Of a DNA stretch of 64,000 bases, positions 1-8,392 are shown piece after piece. The notes beneath the pieces are model-generated. The model ran no database searches and was not told the DNA's origin. It was given only the letters and a program-made list of their open reading frames with translations. Made by a program: the position numbers and the translations under genes. Numbering within the stretch: the stretch's first letter is position 1; every line of letters begins with the position of its first letter. This stretch comes from Pseudooceanicola atlanticus (GTDB taxonomy: Bacteria > Pseudomonadota > Alphaproteobacteria > Rhodobacterales > Rhodobacteraceae): contig NZ_AQQX01000001.1 in the NCBI RefSeq assembly GCF_000768315.1, forward strand, positions 558,001 to 622,000, in the 5' to 3' direction.

Positions 1-956
1 GCGGCTGTCAGGACGTAGGTAAAGCTCTGGTTCCATTCGAAGTAGACGTTGAAGTTCGGGTAGGCGAGGAAGGCCGGCCCCTTGCGCCCCTGCGGGATGA
101 TGACCGAGGCGGGCAGGTTGGCGAACCACTGGCCGGCGCGCGGGCGCACGCCCATCCGTTCCCATTCGGCCGGCGACATGGTGGTGCGCAGCCCGGTCTT
201 GGACCAGTCCATTTCGGCGGGCACGTCGATTTCCTGGATCCACGGTTCGTTCGCACGCCAGCCGAGGTGCTGCAGCATCTTGGCCCCGGACATCAGCGCA
301 TCGGGGGCGGAGGTCTTGAGGCTGACATGGCCGTCGCCGTCGCCATCCACGCCGTTTTCGATGATGTCGCCGGGTAGCATCTGGACCATGCCGATCTCGC
401 CAGCCCAGGCACCGGTGGTGCGGGCGGGGTCGAAATCGCCCATCTCGTACAGTTCGAGCGCGGAGAAAACCTGCGGCCGGAACAGTTCTGGCCGGCGGCA
501 ATCGTGGGACAGCGTGACCAGCGAGTTCAGCGTGTTGAAATCGCCCTGGAAGGCGCCGTAATCGGTTTCGAAGGCCCAGAAGGCCAGCAGGACGCCGCGG
601 TCGACGCCGTATTGCGCCTCGATCCGGTCAAAGACGCTGTCATAACGCTTGCCGTTGGCGACGCCCGCATTGATCCGGTTCTGGGAGATCAGGCGCCGTG
701 CGAAGGTGGTGAAATCCAGCTGGAACACGCCTTGGCGACGGTCGGCGTTCAGGGTTTTCTGATCCTGCCGGACGGAGGCGAAGAACCGGTCGACGGTGGC
801 CGCGTCATGGCCGCGTTGCCTGGCCTCTTCCTTCAATCCGCCGACGAAGCTGCTGAAGGAGCCGCCGCATTGCGCCAGCGCCGGTGCGGCGCCGAGGGTG
901 AGGCCAGTGACCAGAGCCGTGACCAAGACCTTGGTGGAAGGAAGAATTCGGAGCAT
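1..956 (-). CDS. Lytic murein transglycosylase, MltB-like (partial, C-terminus off the window)
   Basis: Periplasmic peptidoglycan-cleaving lytic transglycosylase of the MltB-like type common in alphaproteobacteria. The ATG at 954-956 opens a signal peptide ending near APALAQC. About 318 residues are visible and the reading frame runs off the left edge without a stop. The segment WAFETDYGAFQG carries the family's catalytic glutamate (ETxYG motif), followed by the usual AGEIGMVQMLPGD stretch and a Ca-binding-like DGDGDGH run. The C-terminal part, which in many relatives holds a peptidoglycan-binding domain, is not visible. Family assignment is firm; the exact subfamily is inferred. Confidence 0.88.
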   Translation of the reverse strand, partial: MLRILPSTKVLVTALVTGLTLGAAPALAQCGGSFSSFVGGLKEEARQRGHDAATVDRFFASVRQDQKTLNADRRQGVFQLDFTTFARRLISQNRINAGVANGKRYDSVFDRIEAQYGVDRGVLLAFWAFETDYGAFQGDFNTLNSLVTLSHDCRRPELFRPQVFSALELYEMGDFDPARTTGAWAGEIGMVQMLPGDIIENGVDGDGDGHVSLKTSAPDALMSGAKMLQHLGWRANEPWIQEIDVPAEMDWSKTGLRTTMSPAEWERMGVRPRAGQWFANLPASVIIPQGRKGPAFLAYPNFNVYFEWNQSFTYVLTA

Positions 957-1020
957 CGCAAACCTCTTGGATGAAATCCGAGGCAGCCTATCAGGATCGC
1001 CGGTCAGGGCAATGGGGCGA

Positions 1021-1920
1021 TCAGGTGAGCAGCGCCTTCACGCAGGCCAGCGCCAGCAGCAGCCCCCAGCTGCGCCAGAGCATCGCGGCGCAGCGGTCGA
1101 CGGCCTCGAAGGTGGGAAACCTGTCGCCGGAGCCGTGGACCCAGGCGAAATCCCGCATCTCTCCGTCATAGGCGCGGGGGCCGGATAGCGCGACGTCGAG
1201 CGCCTGGGCCATGGCCGCTTCGGGCCAGCCGGCATTGGGCGAGCGGTGCAGGCGGGCGTCGCGGGCGATGGCGGGCCAGTCGGGCAGGCGGCCCAGCGAC
1301 AGCGGGATCAGCAGGGCCGACAGCCGGGCGGGCGCCCAGTTCAACAGATCGTCCAGCCGTGCGGCGGCCCAGCCGAAGTCGCGATGACGTGGCGTGAGGT
1401 AGCCGATCATGCTGTCGGCGGTGTTGATCGCCTTGTAGGCCAGCAGGCCCGGCAGTCCGAGGATCAGGAACCAGAAGACCGGCGCGAGCACCGCGTCGGA
1501 GAGGTTTTCGGCACCGCTTTCGATGGCGCCGCGCACGATGGCGGGTTCGTCCATCTGGGCGGTGTCGCGCCCGACGATCCGAGACACGCTGACCCGGCCC
1601 GCGGCGACCGACAGGCGCAGGGCGCGGGCCACGTCGGACACGTGATCGGCCAGCGAGCGTTGGGCCAGCAGGATCGCGGCGACGACCGCTTCGACCACCC
1701 AGCCGAACTGGGCGATGACCAGCCCCGCCAGCAACCCGCCCAGCAGCAGGCACAGCGTCAGGATCACCCCCTTGGCCTTGCGAAAGCTGCCATGGTTGAA
1801 CCGACGGTCGGCCCAACCGATGCCGCGCCCGATGGCGACGGCGGGGTGGGTGACGCGGGACCAGAGCCAATCGGGTTCACCGAATGCAGCATCAAGGAGA
1901 AGGGCCAGGACGAGGGTCAT
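1021..1920 (-). CDS. cobD: Adenosylcobinamide-phosphate synthase CobD/CbiB
   Basis: Inner-membrane enzyme that attaches (R)-1-amino-2-propanol phosphate to adenosylcobyric acid in B12 assembly. The 299-residue protein starts with the typical [10 protein letters not shown] and carries [10 protein letters not shown], the HPV-like motif of the family. Several hydrophobic segments follow, plus [15 protein letters not shown] and the late DYP-like region. Its ATG overlaps the cobC stop as ATGA (1917-1920), so the two are translationally coupled. This fits the pathway, because CobC makes the aminopropanol phosphate that CobD uses. Length is normal for the family. Naming follows the Pseudomonas denitrificans convention (Salmonella cbiB). 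Confidence 0.95.
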   Translation of the reverse strand: MTLVLALLLDAAFGEPDWLWSRVTHPAVAIGRGIGWADRRFNHGSFRKAKGVILTLCLLLGGLLAGLVIAQFGWVVEAVVAAILLAQRSLADHVSDVARALRLSVAAGRVSVSRIVGRDTAQMDEPAIVRGAIESGAENLSDAVLAPVFWFLILGLPGLLAYKAINTADSMIGYLTPRHRDFGWAAARLDDLLNWAPARLSALLIPLSLGRLPDWPAIARDARLHRSPNAGWPEAAMAQALDVALSGPRAYDGEMRDFAWVHGSGDRFPTFEAVDRCAAMLWRSWGLLLALACVKALLT

Positions 1921-2885
1921 TCAAAGCGCTCCAACGCGTTTTCCAGGCGCGTCCAGCCCTCCGGGCCGGGCAGGCCGAGCCGCAGCGCCGTGGCCGACCA
2001 GGGGAAACGGCGGGTCCAGATATGGTGGCGGGCCAGGTGGTCATGCAGGGCCTCGGCGCGCGGGTGGTCATAGAGCCGGAAGAGCGGTGTGCCCCCGGTC
2101 AGCGTGGCGCCGCGGGGCAGGATCAATTGGTCGAGCCGATCTGCATCGTCGCGCAGCCGGGTGCGCGTCGCCTCGGCCCAGGCGGGATCGGACAGCGCCT
2201 GGCAACCGATCGACAGCGCAGGGCCGGAAACCGGCCAGGGGCCCAGCCGGTCCGCAAGCGTCGCGATCAGGGCCGGGTCGCCGATGGCGAAGCCCAGTCG
2301 CAGCCCGGCGAGGCCCCAGAACTTGCCGAAGCTTTTCAGAACCAGCGTGCCGGGATCGGTGGCGCGGGCGATCAGGCTGCGCTCCGGCGCGATGTCGCAG
2401 AAGCTTTCGTCGATCACCGTGAGAGGGGCGGCGGCCGGATCGTGCCAGCGCCCGTCGGGGTTGTTGGGATGCACGACGACGCGGGCGTCGGGGGCGGCGC
2501 AGGGGCCGTCCTCGACCTGCCAGCCCGCGAGGCGGAAGGCGGCGGCGTGTTCGTTGTAGGTGGGGCCGGGGATATGCACCTGGCCGGCGGGGCGCAGCGT
2601 CGGGATCATCGCGATGGCGGCAGAGGCACCGGGGATGGCCAGCAGCGCGGCGCCATCGGGTACAGACCAGAAGCGGCGCGCGGCCAGGCACAGCGCATCG
2701 GCGGCGGCGCGGTCGGGCAGGGCGGTCCAGGCGTCAGCGGGCAGCGGGCCGGGCTGGTACGGCACCGGGTTGATGCCGGTCGAAAGGTCGATCCAGTCCG
2801 CGCGGTCGCCGCCGAACCGGGTGCGGGCGGCGTCGATGCCACCGCCATGGTCGCGCGGGGCGACGGTCACGGAAGGGTCACTCAT
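1917..2885 (-). CDS. cobC: Threonine-phosphate decarboxylase CobC
   Basis: PLP enzyme of aminotransferase fold type I that decarboxylates L-threonine-O-3-phosphate to (R)-1-amino-2-propanol phosphate for the B12 nucleotide loop. The 322 residues show [11 protein letters not shown] at the start, the HPNNPDG motif (substrate/PLP pocket), VIDESFCD (PLP aspartate) and [17 protein letters not shown], in which the Schiff-base lysine is in SFGKFWG. It overlaps DUF1636 upstream by 8 bases and cobD downstream by 4, so the three genes form one operon read leftward. The Salmonella equivalent is named CobD, so symbols should be compared with care. Confidence 0.95.
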   Translation of the reverse strand: MSDPSVTVAPRDHGGGIDAARTRFGGDRADWIDLSTGINPVPYQPGPLPADAWTALPDRAAADALCLAARRFWSVPDGAALLAIPGASAAIAMIPTLRPAGQVHIPGPTYNEHAAAFRLAGWQVEDGPCAAPDARVVVHPNNPDGRWHDPAAAPLTVIDESFCDIAPERSLIARATDPGTLVLKSFGKFWGLAGLRLGFAIGDPALIATLADRLGPWPVSGPALSIGCQALSDPAWAEATRTRLRDDADRLDQLILPRGATLTGGTPLFRLYDHPRAEALHDHLARHHIWTRRFPWSATALRLGLPGPEGWTRLENALERFE

Positions 2886-3249
2886 CCTTGGGCAGGGGCG
2901 GATGGCGGGTCACGAAATGCCCCTTCACCCCCTGCGGCCATTCGCGGAAGGGCACGCGGCCGGTGTCGCTGTCGGCGTGCATCCGGGCATAATCGACGAT
3001 GGCCTGGGCGCTGTCGGCATCGGGCGTGAAGCGGCCCAGGGTGTAGGCCAGCTTGCCTTCGCCCTGCACCGCGATGTTGCAGCCATGGGTGCAGCCCATC
3101 AGGCAGGAGGTGCGGCGGGTGCGGACCTGGGTGCCCTCGGCCGCGGCCTCGACCAGGACGGCCAGCGACTCGCCATCGGTGACCTCGACGCCGCGATCGG
3201 CCCAGTCGTCGCGTTTGCAGGTGTCGCAGATGGTGATCCAGGTGGTCAT
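2878..3249 (-). CDS. DUF1636 cysteine-rich protein of the cobalamin operon
   Basis: A 123-residue protein of the DUF1636 family (putative metal-binding, COG5469). The ATG at 3247-3249 (MTTWITICDTC) was chosen because the frame can be extended upstream only through AT-rich sequence with no family similarity. Cysteines lie at C8 and C11, then C49, C53 and C57 in SCLMGCTHGC. This resembles thioredoxin-like [2Fe-2S] ferredoxins. It is the first gene of the DUF1636-cobC-cobD operon and overlaps cobC by 8 bases. The placement suggests a role in B12 synthesis, perhaps redox or cobalt handling, but no reaction is established. Family call is firm, function is inference. Confidence 0.85.
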   Translation of the reverse strand: MTTWITICDTCKRDDWADRGVEVTDGESLAVLVEAAAEGTQVRTRRTSCLMGCTHGCNIAVQGEGKLAYTLGRFTPDADSAQAIVDYARMHADSDTGRVPFREWPQGVKGHFVTRHPPLPKDE

Positions 3250-3482
3250 GGCGGCTCCGTCGGTCGAATCGTCGTCCGGTTTCACCTGATTTTTCGGCGA
3301 TTGGCAATTTTCCACCGGCGGGTTTTCCGATCCGAAAAACATTAACGATTTGTTAGGACTTTCGCGGCATTTCTGAAAATACCGAAGAGAATGTGGCTGG
3401 AAGGCCATCCGTGAGGTACCGAACAGTGACCCCGAGATCATCCGATCGCGACGCGACCCCCGACCTGGAACCCGACAGGCAC

Positions 3483-3872
3483 ATGCCCAGAGTCCTGATC
3501 GTGGGCGGCCCGGACAACATCCGCTGGATATGGAAAACGCATCTCGACCAGCAGGGTCTTGAGGTTCATGTCGCCGCTGACGAGGACGCGGCGATCGAGT
3601 TTCTGCGCCGGATGGATATCGACGTGATCGTGCTGGATGTCATGCTGAGCCACGGGGCGGGCTTTGCCGTATCGGACTATGCCCAGTTCCGCCGCCCGGA
3701 TGCGCGGGTGATCTTTGTCACCCGCGATGATTTCCTGTCGGGCGGGGCGATTTTCCAGCTGTCGGCCAATGCCTGCGCGGCGATCCCGGCGCATTTCCGG
3801 CCCGCCGACATGGCGGCAATGGTTGCCCATTACGCGCAGCCGCAGCGGCGCCCGGCGGACAAGGTCGCCTGA
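3483..3872 (+). CDS. Degenerate response-regulator receiver protein
   Basis: A stand-alone CheY-like receiver domain of 129 residues with no output domain. The central DIDVIVLDVM strand keeps the phosphoacceptor-type aspartate, and VIFVTRDD keeps the threonine. The N-terminal acidic pair is replaced (VLIVGGPDN instead of xxVDDD), and the usual lysine before proline is lost (AAIPAHF instead of VKPF). Phosphorylation is therefore doubtful. The ATG at 3483 gives a normal receiver start; the frame can be extended in a GTG at 3393 but adds 30 residues without similarity. It lies between the two cobalamin blocks and is transcribed away from DUF1636. Function unknown. Confidence 0.75.
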   Translation: MPRVLIVGGPDNIRWIWKTHLDQQGLEVHVAADEDAAIEFLRRMDIDVIVLDVMLSHGAGFAVSDYAQFRRPDARVIFVTRDDFLSGGAIFQLSANACAAIPAHFRPADMAAMVAHYAQPQRRPADKVA

Positions 3873-3933
3873 GCCACGCCGTCGGTGCGCGTTAACCCCG
3901 CCCGCGCCTCTGACGCGAGTTCTGGCGAGACGG

Positions 3934-4908
3934 TCAGCCCCGTCCGTGCGGCGCGTCCAGGTCGAGCCGCGCGGTGATCGGCACGATCCGGTTCGGATTG
4001 ATGTGGTCGTGGCTGTAGTAATAGTGCCGCGTGATGTGATCGAAACGCACCGTGTCGGCCACGCCCGGCCACTGATACAGCTCTTTCAGGTAGCCCCAGA
4101 TGTTCGGGAAGTTCACGATCTGCGTGCGGTTGCACTTGAAATGCGTGTGGTAGACCTTGTCGAACCGGATCAGCGTGGTGAAGAGCCGCCAGTCGGCTTC
4201 GGTGATCCGGTCGCCGGTCAGGTAGCGGTTCTGGGCCAGCAGACCTTCGATCCAGTCGAGGCTGTCGAAGAGCGCGCTGACCGCGTCGTCGTAGGCCTCC
4301 TGCGAGGACGCGAAGCCGGACTTGTAGACGCCGTTATTGACCGTGTCGTAGATGCGGGCGTTGACCTCGTCGATGCGGGGGCGGAGCGCCTCGGGGTAGT
4401 AGTCGTCGGTGTTGCCGGTGATCCCGTCGAAGGCGGAATTGAGCATACGGATGATCTCGGCCGATTCGTTGGAGACGATCTGGTTCGTCTCCTTGTCCCA
4501 GAGCACGGGCACGGTGACGCGGCCCGTCATCTCGGGATCGGCCTTCTGGTAGATCTCACGCAGGAAGTCGGCCCCGAAGAGCGGGTCGCCTGTCGCGCCG
4601 TCGAAATCCGTCTCGAAGCTCCAGCCGTCCTTCAGCATGTCGGGATGCACGGCAGAGACGTCGATGTGATCCTCAAGCCCTTTCAACGCGCGGAAGACGA
4701 GTGCGCGATGTGCCCAGGGACAGGCATAGGAGACATAGAGGTGGTAGCGCCCGGACTCGGCCTTGAACCCACCTTCGCCCGAGGGGCCGGCGCTGCCATC
4801 GGCGGTCACCCAGTTGCGAAAGGACGTCTCGGCCCGGACAAACTTGCCCCCCTTGTTCAGTTCGCTCAGGCTTTGGTCTTTCCAGACCCCGTCGACCAGC
4901 ATTCCCAT
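3934..4908 (-). CDS. Glutathionyl-hydroquinone reductase (Xi-class GST, YqjG/ECM4-like)
   Basis: Cytosolic glutathione transferase of the Xi class, which reduces glutathionyl-hydroquinones to hydroquinone with GSH. The 324 residues match the usual length. The catalytic cysteine is C63 in SYACPWAHR, the CPWA signature. Further family landmarks are VPVLWDKE, NESAEIIRML in the thioredoxin-like domain, and YLTGDRITEADWRLF in the helical domain. It is a single gene on the minus strand, read away from the plus-strand cob operon. No functional link to B12 is evident. Confidence 0.93.
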   Translation of the reverse strand: MGMLVDGVWKDQSLSELNKGGKFVRAETSFRNWVTADGSAGPSGEGGFKAESGRYHLYVSYACPWAHRALVFRALKGLEDHIDVSAVHPDMLKDGWSFETDFDGATGDPLFGADFLREIYQKADPEMTGRVTVPVLWDKETNQIVSNESAEIIRMLNSAFDGITGNTDDYYPEALRPRIDEVNARIYDTVNNGVYKSGFASSQEAYDDAVSALFDSLDWIEGLLAQNRYLTGDRITEADWRLFTTLIRFDKVYHTHFKCNRTQIVNFPNIWGYLKELYQWPGVADTVRFDHITRHYYYSHDHINPNRIVPITARLDLDAPHGRG

Positions 4909-5245
4909 CGTTCTCTCCTTTGTTCAGGGCCAGATGTAAGGCCTGGGGCCGACAGGTCCATCGCGGCAGGCGCGCACCAGCCCTGCATGGATGCACAGAG
5001 GTGGCCAGCCGTCGGGCCTGCGCGCCCCGTGTCGCCACCGACCCCTGCGATGCCGCTGCGGGCGATTGCATCGCCGGGGCGGCGGCGATAGGAAGGGGGC
5101 GACGACGCCCCCTGTCCAGGGGGCCGGAGAGGTGAGTGCCGAAGGGTCGACCCAGATCGGGGACCTGCCAGCGCTATCGTCGAGACCGGCTTGCGCCATT
5201 CGGGCGGACCGGCCCCTTTCCGGTATCGAATGGAAAGGACCCGCC
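4909..5245 (+). other. Gene-free leader upstream of the cbiX operon
   Basis: This 337-base GC-rich gap separates two divergently read genes and must hold both promoters. It contains a perfect hairpin, GGGGGCG-ACGA-CGCCCCC, at 5095-5112. The stretch GGGGACCTGCC at 5159-5169 recalls the 3' end of cobalamin riboswitches. However, the obligatory B12-box elements (GCCACTG and GGGAAGGC) and the CCCCGCAACTG core are absent, so no riboswitch is called. No coding sequence is supported here. Confidence 0.4.
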
Positions 5246-5473
5246 ATGCGCCTTCTTCTAGCCATCCCCCTTGCCCTCACCGCCGGGCCTGCCCTGGCCC
5301 ATGTCGGCCACCTGGGCGAGGTTGCGGGCCACGGTCACTGGCTGGGCGCGGCGGCCCTTGGTGCGGCGATCGCCATCGGGCTGTGGCAGGGTCTGCGCAA
5401 CAAGGGCGAGGCCGAGGACGAAGCGGAACCGGAGAGCGAAGAGATCTCCGACGAAGAGCCGCAGGAGGCCTGA
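5246..5473 (+). CDS. DUF6732-type small membrane protein
   Basis: A 75-residue protein with an N-terminal signal or anchor segment (MRLLLAIPLALTAGPALA), then a histidine-rich stretch (HVGHLGEVAGHGHW), a second hydrophobic segment (LGAAALGAAIAIGLW) and a very acidic tail. This layout matches a small family seen in Rhodobacterales and labelled DUF6732. Its stop lies 4 bases before the cbiX ATG, so the two are probably co-translated. The exported histidines next to a cobalt chelatase gene suggest metal handling, but this is inference only. The ATG at 5246 follows a GGAAAGGA ribosome site. Confidence 0.75.
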   Translation: MRLLLAIPLALTAGPALAHVGHLGEVAGHGHWLGAAALGAAIAIGLWQGLRNKGEAEDEAEPESEEISDEEPQEA

Positions 5474-5477
5474 GACG

Positions 5478-6683
5478 ATGACCAAGACCGGGGTGATGAT
5501 CTGCGGGCACGGGTCGCGCAGCCAGGCGGCCGTGGACGAATTCGCGGTGCTGGCCGAAAAGCTGCCCGCCCTGCTGCCCGAGGACTGGGCGGTCGATTAC
5601 GGCTATCTGGAATTCGCCAACCCGGTCATCCGTGACGGGCTGGACCGCCTGCGCGAGGCAGGGTGCGACCGCATTCTCGCCGTGCCGGGCATGCTGTTCG
5701 CCGCGATGCATGCCAAGAACGACATCCCCACGGTGCTGAACACCTATGCGACCAAGCACGGGATCGAGATCTCCTATGGGCGCGAACTGGGCGTCGATCC
5801 CAAGATGATCGCCGCCGCCGCCGACCGCATCCGCACCGCCATGGCCGACGCGGATGCCGGGGGCGAGACGGTTCCCTACGAGGAAACCTGCCTGGTGGTG
5901 ATCGGGCGCGGGGCCTCTGACCCCGATGCCAACGGCAACGTCGCCAAGATCGCGCGGATGCTGCATGAAGGGCTGGGCTTCGGCTGGGTCGAGACCGGCT
6001 ATTCCGGCGTGACCTTCCCGCTGGTCGAACCCTGCCTGCGCCACGTGACGAAGCTGGGCTACAAGCGGGTCGTGGTCTTCCCGTATTTCCTGTTCACCGG
6101 CATCCTGATCGACCGCATCTACGGGTTCACCGACAAGGTCGCCGCCGATCACCCCGAGATCGCCTTCGTCAAGGCGGGCTACCTGAACGACCATCCCCAG
6201 GTGCTGGACACCTTCGCCGAGCGTGTGCGCGAGATCGCGGGCGGCGCGGTCATCCCCAATTGCGGCATCTGTGCCTATCGCGAACAGGTGCTGGCGCTGG
6301 AGGATGGCGAACACGTCCATATCCGCCCCGAGGATCGCGCCCACCCGGCTTTTGCCGACGTGCCGCCGCCGACCTGCGTGCTGTGCAAGTACCGCGCCGC
6401 CGTGATCGGCTTCGAGGCCGAGGTCGGTGCCGTACAGGAAAGCCACCACCACCATGTCGAGGGGCAGGGGGCATCCGCGCCGGGCTCCAACGTGGCCGAT
6501 TGCACCCTGTGCGACACCTTCTGCACCGGGGAATGCCGGCTGGAGATGCCGGGGCACCACCATCACCATGGGCACGACCATGCGCATGGTCACGGCCATG
6601 ACCACGGCCACGGGCACCACCACCACGCCGAATACCCGCATGCCAAGCACCCGCACGGGCCGGAAAGCGCCCGCAGCAGATGA
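5478..6683 (+). CDS. cbiX: Sirohydrochlorin cobaltochelatase CbiX with Cys- and His-rich tail
   Basis: Inserts Co2+ into sirohydrochlorin, the early-cobalt step of B12 synthesis. The 401-residue protein is the long CbiX type with two chelatase half-domains. H11 in MICGHGS is the catalytic histidine; the second half has VVIGRGASDPDANG and VVVFPYFLFTGIL. After residue 260 comes a cysteine-rich part (C262/C265, C300/C303, C342/C345, C349/C353) that may hold an Fe-S cluster as reported for other long CbiX proteins. A tail at 360-392 follows with about 19 histidines, probably binding metal. It is coupled to DUF6732 upstream and overlaps cobH by 4 bases (ATGA). Confidence 0.95.
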   Translation: MTKTGVMICGHGSRSQAAVDEFAVLAEKLPALLPEDWAVDYGYLEFANPVIRDGLDRLREAGCDRILAVPGMLFAAMHAKNDIPTVLNTYATKHGIEISYGRELGVDPKMIAAAADRIRTAMADADAGGETVPYEETCLVVIGRGASDPDANGNVAKIARMLHEGLGFGWVETGYSGVTFPLVEPCLRHVTKLGYKRVVVFPYFLFTGILIDRIYGFTDKVAADHPEIAFVKAGYLNDHPQVLDTFAERVREIAGGAVIPNCGICAYREQVLALEDGEHVHIRPEDRAHPAFADVPPPTCVLCKYRAAVIGFEAEVGAVQESHHHHVEGQGASAPGSNVADCTLCDTFCTGECRLEMPGHHHHHGHDHAHGHGHDHGHGHHHHAEYPHAKHPHGPESARSR

Positions 6684-8248
6684 GCGCGCGCCATTTCGAC
6701 ACCCATGTCGTCGTGGATTGGTCCGCCCGCAACGCGCCCAGCCCCGCCGCCCCCAGCAAGGATGCGATCTGGATCGGCGTGCAGCGTGACACCGGCCCCG
6801 AGGCGCCGCGTTATTTCCGCACGAGGTCCGAGGCCGTGTCCTGGCTGGCCGACTTCCTGTCGGCCGAGGCCGGAGCAGGGCGCAAGGTGCTGGCGGGCTT
6901 CGATTTCCCGTTTGGCTACCCGGCGGGCGTGGCGCGGCGCATCTGCGGATCGGACCGCGCGATGGACCTGTGGGACTGGTTCGCGGGCCATGTCTCGGAC
7001 GGGCCCGACAACGTGTCGAACCGGTTCGAGGTCGCCGAAGGGATCAACGGGCTCTATGACGGGACCGGGCCCTTCTGGGGCCGCCCGGAGACCGCGCCGT
7101 TCCCGGCGATCCCGGTCAAGCAATCCGAACGCGAGGGCAGCGATCACCCCGCCGAACACCGGCTCTGCGATGCACGGGCGCGCGGGGCCAAGACGGTCTG
7201 GCAGCTGGCCTATGCGGGGTCGGTCGGATCGCAGGTGATCCTGGGCCTGCCGGCACTGGCCGCCCTGCGCAGCGATCCGCGCCTGTCGGGCCGCGTCGCC
7301 GTCTGGCCGTTCGAGACCGGGCTGGAACTGCCCGCCGCGCAGGTCGTGCTGGCCGAGGTCTATCCCTCGCTCTGGCAGGCCCGGGCGCATCGCGAAAAGG
7401 CCGGGGACGAACCGCTGGACAGCGCGCAGGTGCGGGTGACGGCGGCGGAACTGGCAGCGCTGGACGATCAGGGTTTGCTCGCCGTCGCCTTCTCCGGGCC
7501 CAAGGATTTGGCCCCCGAACAGCGCGAGGCCGTCGCGCGGGAAGAGGCCTGGATCCTCGGCCTCGACCAGGTGCAGGGCGAGGACAAACCGACGCCCGCC
7601 CCCCCGCGAGGGATGCGGTACGAGAGGAACCCCGCAGCGATCTACGCCGAAAGCTTTGCCACCGTCCGGCGCGAGGCGCGGCTGAACCGGTTCCCCGAGG
7701 GCATGCAATCGCTGGCGATCCGCCTGATCCATGCCTGCGGCATGATCGAGGTCGCGGATCGCATCGCCTATTCCGAAGGCGCGTGGGAGGCCGGGCGGCT
7801 GGCCCTGCTGTCCGGCGCGCCGATCCTGTGCGATTGCGAGATGGTCGGCGCGGGTATCATCCGTCGCACGCTGCCCGCCGGGAACGAGGTGATCGTGACG
7901 CTGAACGATCCTTCCGTGCCGGACCATGCGAAAGCGATCAACAACACCCGCTCCGCCGCGGCAGTTGACCTCTGGGACGCTCATCTGGACGGTGCCGTGG
8001 TCGCCATCGGCAACGCCCCGACCGCGCTCTTCCGCCTGCTCGAGCGGCTGGACGAAGGCGCCCCGCGCCCTGCGGTGATCCTGGGTTTCCCGGTTGGCTT
8101 CGTCGGCGCCGCGGAAAGCAAGGCGGAACTGGCCGCACGGCCCCGCGGCTGCGACTTTGTCGCCCTGCGCGGACGGCGGGGTGGCTCGGCCATCGCCTCG
8201 GCCGCGGTGAACGCATTGGCGGCGGGATTGCCGGGAGAGACGTCATGA
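6680..8248 (+). CDS. cobH: Precorrin-8X methylmutase CobH fused to an N-terminal DUF429-like domain
   Basis: The C-terminal ~210 residues (about 313-522) are CobH/CbiC, which moves a methyl from C11 to C12 to make hydrogenobyrinic or cobyrinic acid. The catalytic histidine is H351 in IHACGM. GAPILCDCEMVGAGI and the late VILGFPVGFVGAAESK are classic CobH motifs. The first ~295 residues are a separate domain with VVVDWSA (D13), GFDFPFGYP (D75) and LAEVYPSL (E227). These acidic positions resemble the RNase-H-like DUF429 fold. A linker rich in proline joins them. The gene overlaps cbiX by 4 bases. CobH activity is secure; the role of the front domain is unknown. Confidence 0.9.
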   Translation: MSARHFDTHVVVDWSARNAPSPAAPSKDAIWIGVQRDTGPEAPRYFRTRSEAVSWLADFLSAEAGAGRKVLAGFDFPFGYPAGVARRICGSDRAMDLWDWFAGHVSDGPDNVSNRFEVAEGINGLYDGTGPFWGRPETAPFPAIPVKQSEREGSDHPAEHRLCDARARGAKTVWQLAYAGSVGSQVILGLPALAALRSDPRLSGRVAVWPFETGLELPAAQVVLAEVYPSLWQARAHREKAGDEPLDSAQVRVTAAELAALDDQGLLAVAFSGPKDLAPEQREAVAREEAWILGLDQVQGEDKPTPAPPRGMRYERNPAAIYAESFATVRREARLNRFPEGMQSLAIRLIHACGMIEVADRIAYSEGAWEAGRLALLSGAPILCDCEMVGAGIIRRTLPAGNEVIVTLNDPSVPDHAKAINNTRSAAAVDLWDAHLDGAVVAIGNAPTALFRLLERLDEGAPRPAVILGFPVGFVGAAESKAELAARPRGCDFVALRGRRGGSAIASAAVNALAAGLPGETS

Positions 8249-8275
8249 GGGATCACGGTTTGCAGATGTCGTGTC

Positions 8276-8346
8276 GCCTCCGGCGGGAGTATTTTGGGCA
8301 AGATGAAGCTGGGATCGATCCAGGCTTCATCTTGCCGGAAATACTC
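8276..8346. repeat. Palindromic extragenic repeat, full two-armed copy
   Basis: Lies in the 144-base gap between cobH and cobL. A near-perfect palindrome spans 8287-8346: one arm reads GAGTATTTTGGGCAAGATG and the other is its complement with two mismatches, centred on GGGATCGATCC. The left arm with its flank (8276-8308) is identical over 33 bases to 9628-9660, and a third, reversed copy is at 53282-53308. The RNA would form a hairpin of about 28 pairs. It resembles REP/BIME elements and may protect or punctuate the cob mRNA. Confidence 0.8.
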
Positions 8347-8392
8347 ACTGTCGAAACCGCCCAGGACGGGCGCGTCAGCGAAGGAGAGCGCC

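Noticed and set aside
4909-5245. Possible cobalamin riboswitch upstream of DUF6732-cbiX
   Set aside because: Only GGGGACCTGCC resembles the 3' end of the riboswitch. The B12 box (GCCACTG, GGGAAGGC) and the CCCCGCAACTG core were not found on either strand.
5277-6656. 459-residue ORF on the minus strand
   Set aside because: It lies opposite cbiX and shows low-complexity methionine/valine runs produced by the His-rich tail read backwards.
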